Below are positions 48,101 to 60,100 of a stretch of DNA of 64,000 nt, one piece after another (the first letter of the stretch is position 1; every line of letters starts with the position of its first letter). Below the pieces are notes generated by a model. The model searched no databases, was not told the DNA's origin, and saw only the letters and a program-made list of their open reading frames with translations. The DNA is from Setoptus koraiensis (Eukaryota; Arthropoda), in the NCBI GenBank assembly GCA_048013815.1, contig CM106586.1, positions 24,118,001-24,182,000 of the forward strand. The letters run 5' to 3'. The position numbers and the translations under genes were made by a program.

Positions 48101-51100
48101 TCTCTCTTTCTCTGTCTTACTTCTCGGGGGCGCCTTGGCGACATTCTTGAGCTGGCTGGCAGACAAGTTGAAAAATGCTGTAAGTAACGAACGGGCGATG
48201 CCCCGAAAAACAGATAATAAACGGGCTAGTTTAGCAGTCAGCTGAGCGAGTGGCGATTGTCACCGGTGGTGTGCAAATACAAAATTTGCCATCATTAGTG
48301 TGAGCCGAGATACAAGAGATTGTCGGCGAAAATCTGGCCAGATATTTGAGAAATTTTTGTTCACCGTCATGTGCCGAGAATTTTCTCTGCAGACTGGCTA
48401 CTGGCGACTGTGGCAAAATCAGCGCACCAGTTTAAAACTGCCGTAGAGAAAACTGGCCAAGTGACCCCTCGCAAAATTGTGTCGCTGAAATTATGTTCTG
48501 AGATTGTGTCCATGAGCCCGTAGAAATCGAGAGCGGCTGGCAAGATTCAATCAGATAACGAGTCGCTGTTGTTTTAAATTTTACAACGATTATCTCTGGT
48601 GCTCATAATATGTCTCACAACACACAGGCAAGATGCTGCCGATGTTTTGTTTTTTGTTGACCCAATATGATCTAACTGGCGCATTGTTTGAGCGAAAATT
48701 CAAGAAAATTTTCCTCTCAGAGGCGCCACTCTAATGATCATAATGAATTATTGAGATGCGGGCGCCCCACTGGATATATACTGCACACTGGTGTACAGTA
48801 TGGATATATATATACTCGTACATAGCATTGTATATAGTGTGGATATATATTTACTGGGGCCACTCGTCGCTAACAAGCAACGCACAAAGCCCGTGTAATG
48901 CACGGCGTTGGGTTTCACTCAATTGTTGTTGCCTGCGGCCATCATCCATCTTTGTTTATATCATAACAACAGCTATTATATGCTGTCGGATTCCAAAGAA
49001 AAGAACAGTCTTGTCGGGCCTCCATGGGGGCGCCCGGTGATTCGACTGGCTGCTTCCGGTGCGCGCCAGCTCACTTTATGCTGTGCGTGCGTGCGTGTGT
49101 TTGATGGTGAGCGGCGGCCCCATGGCGTCACCTAACTCGTTCGCGACTTGCAAGTAAATAGTCGTTGGGCCAGCACTGAGTCGTGGCCAACCAGCAGCAG
49201 CAGCAGTAGCGACCAGCGAAACCAGCGGCCACCAGCAGCAACCAGGGCCGAGATGAGAAAGTAACGGAAGTGAGCGTGAAAGAGCACAGAGAGCAGAGGT
49301 GTCAACAATAAAAGAGAGATAACAACAACCGTTGTCGCTGTTGCGGGTCGCCTCTGTCGCTTAGGCTGGGCCCCATATAAAACACTTTCTCTGCTTCTAT
49401 TTTTATTTTTATTGTTCTGTGCTGTGTTCTCTTTTTATTGCAAACTCCTTTTATTCTGGCCAAATTGCACACAACAAGCATTGGCGTTCCAATTGGCGAA
49501 TTGCAAATTCGCGAATACGAACACGAGCAGCACAACATGTAAGAATATTTTGGATATTCAGTGCAGATCCATTTGTGCCTAGAATCTGTGTGCCAGAGAT
49601 GGAGCAGCTTAACCGGTCCATTGTGTCTAGGCCCAGACCCACGTCTAGGCTACACACAAGCAGCCCAAGAATAGCTGCTGCTGCTGCTGCAACACAGTTA
49701 TTTAAATTAGATTAGCTTGCCAGGCTGTGATTTGTTGAGCAGACAGAGTAGCTGTGAAATTGTTTTTGTCTTTTTGATAGACACTTCATGCTGCAATGTT
49801 CCAAAACGAACGCTAACTGATGGACATAATGACACATGGCCAACACAACTAAGCAAGCAGTGCCAACCAGTTGGTTGGTTGTTGAACTTGGCAACTTTAT
49901 GCACTTGGTTGTTGACGATGCAGCCTTACGACGGCCTTACAACCGGCACCAAGCTGCACTTGTCAGCACATTTGTTTTCCTTTGAAATAGGCTATTACAT
50001 AATCTGGCACCTGACGTGATCACAGTGGCAATATTTGGCATTTTGCATGCGATACATCATGAGCAGCTACAAGCAAACATCAGTACATTTATAAAATAAA
50101 TAATTAACTCGCTCTATCATATGTTGATCTCGCATATTCTATTGGCTAATTCCTTCATCCGACTGTGAATTTCAGAGTCTGAAACTGACTGGTTAGTCGT
50201 TGTGGAAACGGTTGTTTTGGCCAGTATCTGTTGGTGGTAGTTTGATGCACAAGTGTGATCGTCATCGTTGACCATCGCCAATAGCAAATAGGCCCCTTTA
50301 GGGTGATGCAAATTATTATTATTGTGCCTCAAATAATGACACACTAGATTGAATGTAAGTGTAAGTAGTCTGACAGCAAACCGTTTGTGCTGTTTTGCAC
50401 CTTGCTCTCTATTTCAAATCATTTTAATGTTTTTCCTTTGTTGTACTGTCACTATCACAGCGCGTCTCCATTGTTGTTATTTCTCAAAAATAAAATGAAA
50501 TGGCAAGAAGAAGCAATATATCATTTGCACATGTCACTGTCATTGTCATCGGCTACACCAGCAACGACGACACCGACAACACTGACAACAACAGCGTTGC
50601 GTAATAACAACTGTCTGGCGCACGTAACGCTGCCACTGTAACCAATGAATGGAATTCATCAGAGTCATTCAATAAACTCAAATGATTGAGAAGAATTTTT
50701 CCCTTCGCTTCTCTTCTCTTCTATGCTCTTTTTGTGCAAATTGATTTGCGAACAAAAAACGCCTGCCCAACAGAGAACATCATTTGCCTGACACGCCCCC
50801 AGTCAAGCTTGCAAACCGGATGGCACCGGATTCGATTGAGCGAATTCTCGGCGAATTCGGCGAACTTTGCGGATTCTCTGCGAACTCGGTAGATTCAATT
50901 GACACAAGCGCTAGCCGTAGGAATGACGGCCAATTGCTTTCTGCCAACAGCGAATTCTTGTACCTGTTCGGTTTCACCTGTCTGTTGGTTTGGAATGCAA
51001 AACATGGCACGTTGTTCTGCTTTTTGATTGGTTGTTGCCGAGCGATTGCGTTTTGAAGAGAATTCAGTTAGAATTTTACTTGTAGCAAAATGTCAGGCCA

Positions 51101-54100
51101 TAAGGCATGCTCAATGCCTGATATTCATGTGATATTCATGCGATATTCACGTGATAGTCACTTGATATTCATGTGATATTCATGTGATATTCATAGATGA
51201 ATAGAGCGCCGCTGAGGCCATGTATTTAATTTGATGTGATGCCGAGCAAGCAACGGATGTGCTTTGCATGGGGATCTGGCGAAATTGTTGGCCACAGAGC
51301 AGCCAAGAATTGGAGCATTGTGAGTGTTGTGAGCATTGCGATTGTGTCAGCAGTGAGGCCAGTTGATAGTAACAAGAGACTGGCCACATAATGGCTGGCG
51401 ATAGTATTTTGACGCTTTTAGTGGCTCATTATGGGCGCGCCATAAATCCGGTTGGCGAGCAAGTGAGCGAAATTACGACAAAGAGATCTCACCAAATATG
51501 TGACACAATGTATGATTGATACCATAATCAATAAGCCGTGATATACATAAATAGCGTGCAGATGTGGGCTGTGATTTTGTTAGTGTTAGGTGACACTGAC
51601 AAAATATCTATGTATGAAAGAGAACAATGGCCCGCGTTGGGTCAATTGTTGGCACACTTACATCACTGGTCACACCATATATGACGTAATAAAGATGCCA
51701 AGCCAGCGCCTAGTGAGCCTGAGAGTGCGAGGTAGCCAGCGGTTGACTATATCGCGGGCCATGAGTCATGGCAACGGAAACGGCACGAGATGAATGTGTC
51801 AATTGGCGCGCTTGTGACACAAAGATGATCGCACAACAATAGATAATGGTCACTTGTATCGCTGGCCAGTGACAGCGGCGCCAACACAAGTGAGCAGAGA
51901 GATGGAATTTCTCTGCGTTTCAAACATTTTGCACATTCTTCAACTTGCTTCGCACTCGAGTTTGTTCTCTCTCAACGACGAGTTGGCCCAGCGACAATTT
52001 GGTTAGATTCAAACAATAGTTTACAGTTTTCTCGGTTTGTCTCAATGTGTACGCCGGCCACAGCCAACAGAAAGATAGTTGTCAAGTTGGCCGGTAGTGG
52101 CCAGCAGCAGAGCACAGATAAGCTGACCAGTGCGAGATCGATATCAGTTGTGCGAGTCACAATTTATAGCTACAAGCCACACACTGCCAGCACACTGCCA
52201 GCACACTGGTCAGCTCGTGCCCGGCGACAGGCCGCCGGCCAGTGCGAGGCCTGAGCAGTGGCCAGGCGGGGGCCAAACGTTAAAAGTGGGGCCAGAAGCT
52301 AATAACGATGATACACGCTGGTGGCCGGGCAATGAAGCACCAATGAAAATCATCGAGCCATGACAAGCCAATGACGACACAACTGTGCCATTGTGCCGCC
52401 GATACAATTGAGCGAAATTCCCCACATGGGGCGCAGAAATAATTTGCAAAAGTTTGTTGGCAAACTTTGAACGTTGAAGAATGAACGTTGACAACAAATT
52501 GACAAAATTGCCCGCTCTCCTTCTCTTGCGAGTTGCCAGCAAAAAATTTCTCTTTCGCCCTGGCTGCTCGTGGCTACTCGTGGCTACTCGTGGCTTCTCT
52601 TAGCCGCTCGTGGCTGCTCGTGGCATCGTTCGTCAAGTGCTTGGCTGTGCAGTGAGTGCACAGTACAGTAAACTGTTGGCCAGACGGTGCACGATATAGA
52701 CGACAATGCGCGCCAATAAGGGTGATTGGAAAAATGGTATGCACTGTTGCACAAACGATTTAACTGGCTGGCCACTAGTAGAGCATAAATGACACAAATT
52801 ACTCTCGACAACACGACTCAAACTGACCATTTGGGGCCCGGTCCAGTCCACGAGTCAGTGTGTGTGATGTACAGCAAACGTAACACAATTTGTAATGTGT
52901 TCGGCCGTTGCAATTGCCGTATTCACAATAGTTGGGCTGAACTTTGAAATTTGTGGCGCTTGCAAACAAGCTTGCAAATGTCACACAAATTTGCATACAT
53001 TGAGCCGGTGCCATAATGCCAAAGGTATTTAGCAATAAAATCATCAATCATGTTGGCGGCTTGCCAAACACGACGATTTGTGTCAACTTGTAGCCATCAC
53101 CGACACAGTGGCTGGCGAGCTCAGTAGCCCGGTTGGTTTGTTTGTGCTCGCAACAATTAATTAATTAGAGGCTAGCGCAATATGAGCGCCACTGGCCACA
53201 GGTGAGTGGCACATTTGTAAACTGTGCCAAACTGCACATTGTTACGGGCGTGTAAAATGGTGGCAATTGCAAGCTGGCTGCATTGCACACCAGCCAGCTT
53301 TCGATGCCGACCAGTATGAGTTGTATATCCGGGTATTTCGAGATATATCTGGGTATTTCGAGATATATCTGGGTATTTCCAGATATATCTGGGTGTAGCC
53401 GGCATATTCACATGTGTGTTACGTATAAGAGCGTTCTCTATGAATGATGAAATGCGCGGCCCAGGGCGAGTGCGCAATATCCGGTGATGATGATAAAGCG
53501 TGGCAAGCAGAGTAGCAAGGCAAGCATGCGAAATTGATAGAGAACAGTTGCTAGTGCAATGGTTGCGCAACATACGCTTTACACTTGCTGCGACAATTAG
53601 CACGAGAAGAGAAAATGATTGTGACAGACGATTCATAATGTGCGCTCCACTTGTTCGATTTGTTTCTTGCCACTGGCCGCCATACTACACACTATATAGT
53701 ATTACGCAATACATGTGTAGTATATATGTAGTATGTAGTGTGTGTGTGTGTTACGTAACGGCATATAACACTGTGCGGGGGTGCATGGGGGCACGCTGTG
53801 GTATGTGAGAGTGTGTGAGGGTATGAGGGGCGAGGGGGCGAGGCAACAGCGCGACAAACAAATAGTTTAATTCGGACGCAAAAGGCAGAGAATATTTAAT
53901 CCGTGTTTTGCTGCAATTGCTCAGCTTGCGCCAGCCTGTTGTGGTCCGGTGCTTATGGCCGGCAGTTTGTGCCAGGTTTGCAGCGGGCTCGCGGATGGGG
54001 CGCGGATGGGACGCGGACATGGTGCGGATGAGGCGCCCAGACGGGACAGTGGCATGGGCAAGTGCTGCTGGGGGCCAATTGTTGGCGGTTGGCCAGTTGC

Positions 54101-57100
54101 TCGGTCAACCGCCAGTTCATTATAAGTGTCGCTCGGGCTGTTTGTGTTTTGCTGTTTTGTGCACAAGTGCCCATTTGGTCAGCCTCGGCCGGCGAGCAGA
54201 GTGTCGGATCTGTGCATCACTGATTGTCGTTGCGAGTGGCCCCAATTGTTGGTTGCCGGTTGGCAAACTTTGTTCCAGCCAACAGTGTGTGCAGACAGAG
54301 ACAGAGAGAGAGGCGCTGGCCAGTTTCACTGCCAGTGGCACAGTGGCAAGTGGCACAAAAAGAGCCAAATCTAACAAAACGAGCCAGCCTCAACAATGGC
54401 GGATGGGGCCCGATGAGGGGCGCAAGAGCAAAAAGAGCCACAAACACAATTATGACCATGTGCGAGCTAATGCACATAAGTCATGTCTGTGTTATTTGCT
54501 TGAGCAGATACTCTCATCCGATTCTGGCTTTGGCACGCTGGTCACTTAGGCACACTGTCCAATGGACAGTTGGCCAGAACAGTTACTGTGCACAGTCAGT
54601 GGTTAGTGAGCGGATAATAACACTGCGCATTGCGCACAAACTAAAAGCTAACGGTGCCCCAACTGTTAACTGTTACGCAACGCTTTTAGGCAACGCACAC
54701 AACAGCGCGAGCCATCAAGCTTATCGAGCTTATTGCGCAACCTTGCGCCATAAGCTATAAGCTCGCATATGAACTTACAGCTTGGCTTGGGCAGCCAGTA
54801 ATTTATGCACACACACTCTGCTAGTGACTCTAGTGTCTGGTCAACGTCATCACGATGAGCACACTTACTTTCCACGGGTGTCTCGTCTCCACTCGTGTCC
54901 AGTGTTGTCCAGTGCTGTCCAGTTCTGTTTAGTGCCGTCTAGTCAAGTCTAGTGCTGGCCCCCAACCGGACCAGACCCAAGTGGCGGTCAGTTTGGGGCC
55001 AAGTGTCGAGCAGATTACTCTGGCTGGATAATTTCAGCTGTTATGTGCTATAACGACATGCAACAACGACATGCTGCAACCGTATGAACACGGCAAGCAA
55101 AATGTGAAAATAACAATGTGTGCGGCCGGCCAAAGACAAACGATGACCAGACAAGTGTCTTTTTCGAGCGTTATATTTGTTGTTGCGAACAAGCTCATAC
55201 ATAAATAAATACAACAAATCAGTCAGCTTGCCAGCAACTGTCAATGACGCCCACGCGAACCGACTCGTTGGTCAGCAACACACAAAAAACACGACAAATG
55301 GTACAGAAAACAAGCAAGAATGCAGCCTCTCCAGTTTATTCATGCCGCTTGCGACTTATGAATGCAGCTTGCCAAAGTGACCCAAACTCGATTTGATTTA
55401 ATTTGATTTAATTTTATTTTTCATTTAATTTGCTTCGCTCTGATTGCTGGCGCAGTCACCTCGATTTCTGGCACAGTGGCGTAATTTGCACAGTCCGTTT
55501 GTTTTGTGCAGAGCCAGTAAACAAATGACAGGACGAAATCTCTCATTGATCTCTGCGTCGAGTCCAATCTTGAATCGGTGAAACGTGTAAACGCTTAATG
55601 AGTCCAGCAACACATTTCATATAACAATGGCATGTTGCGTAACAGAGGCCCGTCATCATTGGCAGTGAGCGGATGTCGATACGGTAAGATGGCGCCATTT
55701 TTAAGTTTCTAACAATTGACAATTGTCAATTGTCATTCGACAATTGTAAGCAATCGATCTTAATGGAACTAGCCGCTATGCAACGACGAGCACAGCACCA
55801 CAGCAGGCCCACAAACGAGGCCCGATCAAGCCAGTTGGCAAGCAACTCACAAGCAACAAAGTGAGCCAGCGCAAATGGCGCCTCTGGTGCCCGGTGGCGC
55901 GACTATTCCCATGGTTCGCTCGTCGTTGTCGTGCTTTTTGTTTGGGCTGCCAGAGTTTGTGTCCCCCGAGTGAGTGCAAGTGTTGGCAAGACAAAATCAG
56001 CAAGACGAAAATTCATGGCAAACAGGCGAGAGGCAGCAGAAGAGCAGTGTTAGTTAAACAAGTGACAGCACAAATAGTGTGGCAGACAGTTTATTCTTGG
56101 TGGCAACAAACAGGCAAAACAGGCAAAACGAGCGAAACAAGCGAAAGAATTGCAAGAAACGAGACAAAGCGAAGAAACGAGCCGAAGAACGAATTCTCTG
56201 GCCTGTGTGTTGCCAGTTCGAACTGCACCGTCGATCGGTATCATCGTTCGCAGGAGAATCAGTCATCTCGTTGCATAACACTGAAAGAACAAGCTTGTTG
56301 TTGTTGTTGTTGTGCTGGCCGTAAAAAACAAGCTGCATCCAAAGTAGCCTAGGTACCCCCATTTGCTTGTACCGCTATGGCGTGTGTAGTTGCCCGCGGG
56401 ATAATGTGGCTTAAATGTGTGCTTGTGCATATATAAACAAAAGGTGCCACCACCAGTGGCCCGGGGCTAGCGCGCCAAACGTACAAGTGCCTGGGGCCCC
56501 GCTAGAAATTAATGGTTTAGCTCGCTCATATCAGACACGTTGGAAATGAATTTATGAAATGTGCAGTGCTCATTTATGCACAATTTGCTTGTTGTGCTAG
56601 CCAAATGTCAATGGCTGGCAATGGCACACAATAGGCACAGCAGACGCGAGACTGGCTCAATGAGGCACAACTATGTGGATGAGCTAGCCAAAACGTGGTG
56701 TGCAGATCGTTTTGTGCACGGTCGTGTCCATTGTTTGTCAGTCTAGTCACTGCTGCCCGCTTTGGTGTGCCAGCTATGCCAGTTCAGTATCAATATCATG
56801 GCGAGTCGCCAGCACACCAAGATATACGTAGCGAGAGAGGGAGAGGGAGGCAGAGAGAGAGGGAGAGGGCGAGGGAGAGAGAGGAAGCCAGAAATGAAGA
56901 AAATGATGACTTGATGCACAAAACTAGCTAAACAAACTAACACTAGATAAGATTAGATAAACTGGGGCAAATAACACACGACACAACTCTCGTCCACTGT
57001 CAGAATAATATAATAACGCAGCCAGGGAAATAATACTAATCAAGTCTAAGCCTGAGGCCATGCTTGCTATTTTGGTGTGACAAACAGAAAAAAGGGAGAA

Positions 57101-60100
57101 AATGCGAGATTGCGAGCCGAATGCAGCCAGAATGCGACTGCTGACAGGTGCCAATGGACTGGATTAAGTAGCCGTACCTATATAAACCGGCCCCATATAA
57201 GTGCGCCATATCCCCCCGACAGCAACATTGAGCCAGCCAGCAATATCAGTCAATAATAAATGATGAAATACAGTAAATCAGCATAATGCCAATGCGAGCG
57301 ACGTGGCCAATTTAGCCATGCAACAGTTAATGTAAAGTATTGTCGCATGCCTAATTAATGTGATAAATACATTAATTTCAAATGGATCGCTTCTATTGAG
57401 CTTGCCACGAAGCAGGCCACAAGCTTGTTCATTTGCTCACTGTGTTTAGAAATCAATTTCAATCTTTTGTCGATTATTGGTCAGCAGCGCTGATTATTGC
57501 ATAATAATTGATCACGGTGGTTCATTTGCGACACAAATACCAATATAATGGAATCATATGTATCAACGATTATATCAACGAATGACCAGTGCCGATGCCG
57601 GCCAATGTCGTTGCTGGCTTGTTTCGCTCGTTGATAACAAGTTGTTATACGCAATTGAAAGCCCGAATGCGGCCACATGAGCCGATGGCTGTGCTCACTT
57701 GTCACTGACAACTTGTCACAGTACCGGTGCCAATATTTATCCGGATATATAAGGATATAGATAGATATATACTGATATACACGGTCATTAGCGAGCACAA
57801 GTTTGATTGGAATCAAATTGATGTGCATCGAGAGCAAACAACTGTGACACTTGTGAGACGAATAGTTACAATTAACAAGTTGCTTATGCTCGTACTCACA
57901 ACTTGCGAGCCACAAGCCAGAGTTTGTGTCGAGCAAGCGATTGTAATGGCAGGCCAGAGTTTAATTTGAGCCGGGCATTATCATTGAGCTATTGGGGCTG
58001 TCTGGTTGGGCAAGAACGCGGCTATCCGAAGAAGATGATAGCTGCAATTTGGGCATCGCTTAGGAACAACAAAATTGTTTATAACTTACAAGTGATCCCA
58101 GAGTGTGTGTGACGCTAATGAGCATTAGCTGTTGGGCCCCAATTCGGTTGGCTCAAGTGAGCAGCTGATTCAATTGGTAGTTGTGCCATAGTTATAAGTT
58201 GCCAGAAATGCTTGACCGACGGGTTATTGTTGGCATTGCAATTATTGCATGTGTGTCGCTTGTGTTGCTGGTAGCAACCGTTAGGCAGCAAACGTAATTT
58301 GCCTAAACCATTTGGAGCGACTAAAAACAGATTGCTCCTTCTCTGTTGCTCAATTATGATTACGCAACTACCGTACTGATGATTACGCTACCAGATGATT
58401 ATTACCATCATCATAGGCTACGTTACGTAACTGGTCTGACCAAGTGATATACTGTGTTTATCAGTCACAAGCCAGCTTGTATCAATTCAGTTAGGTTTGC
58501 GTTTATACTGACCATTAAATTGTTGTTTGCTGCACTGCAACAACAACAACAACTACTACTGCTACTACCACTACTTCTACCACTACACTACAACAAACGG
58601 TAAAGCACCAACTGGTGGCGCTGCTGCTGCTGCTGCTGCAATTATTATTATATTTATTTTATTTAAATGATTACCACTGGCAACTGGGCTGCAATCTACA
58701 TTTGTGTTTGTGTCACACAAATTGTGCAGATCGCAAACACTTTCACTTTCACTTTTACTCACTCACAACTAACTAAACTGGCAATCAACTAACAACTGTA
58801 AACCAAACCAAACCAAACCAAACTGCACAGTCCAAAAGTCAACTGTCTGGCCTCATCTTAAATTGAAATGAAATAATTGGCCTCAAAGTGGTCACGTTAC
58901 TCACTAAATGCACGCGCACACTAACTAATGAGAGGGATTCACTTTTCACGATTTCGTCGCTTTACCAACAAACTTTGCCTAATGACAGATCTGGCAGGCA
59001 GAGATCGTTGAAGCAAATCAAAGACTTGTCTGCCCAATGGCAAGTCTGTCCACTTGTTCATGTGTACAATAGGCAAACAGTTACGTAAGTCACCATGGTT
59101 GTCGGTCATACACACAAGTGCAAAAGTGATGACCAATGCGCCTAATGATTGAATAACACTAATAACTGTATACACTAAATCGCCAGCCAGTGGCAAGCTC
59201 GAGAGTTGCAATTGAGTGAACCGAAAACAAAAGCCGACGGCCCACTGATCCGCTTATAGCTCATGTTGTGTTGCGATCCATTGTGGCGTTGTGATCCATT
59301 CTCGTGTTGTGATCCATTGGATCCGTGCACGGTATCTAGTGGCCATGCTATGGCTGTTATAGACACGCAATGATGATATGTGGATATGGCTGGATATGGC
59401 TGATAGGCGCATGGATATATGAGATATATCTGGATATCTGTGATCGACTTGCTGCCAGACTCTTGCCGGCCGACTCTTAGCGCCACACTCTGGCTGCCAG
59501 AGGCCAGGGGCCAGAAGCGAGAAGCGAGAGGCCAGAAGCCAGCAAACTAATAGACTAACAAAGAGCCAGCAATAACAGTGTTTGTGTGTCATGGTTGGCC
59601 GTTGATAGAGAGCAGCGAGAGTGTTCAAACAATTCAATCATCTCGCTTTTGATATGTGTGATGATGCAACTTATCACTACTACTGTTACTCCAACTGCAA
59701 CAGCAACAGCAACAGCAACTGCAACTGCAACTGCAACTGCAACTGCAACTGCAACTGCAACTGCAACTGCAACTGCAACTGCAACTGCAACTGCAACTGC
59801 AACTGCAACTACAATTGCGATAGCTTCATAAGAGCAAAGCCAAAAGTATCATCGCTGTCATATATTACGTAACTAGCAGCGGATTTGGATTTGCTTTGGC
59901 CGACTAACAGTTGAAAGTTGTCTTATTATTATTACTATTACCATTGAATGGCGTCGATTGGTTGTTGTTGTTGTTGGCATTATTTTTCGTGCCCATCAGC
60001 TGCTGTTTCGGTGAGCTTCTGTCGGCTTGTATTGGCCCTATTGGCTTGCTGGTGTGTTGGCCAGAACGGCCAAACAGCAACAAACTAACTGAGTGAATGA

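Noticed and set aside
53908-54549. 213-residue plus-strand open frame in the giant intron.
   Set aside because: No recognisable domain, and overlapping long frames exist on both strands, as expected from GC-rich sequence with few stops.
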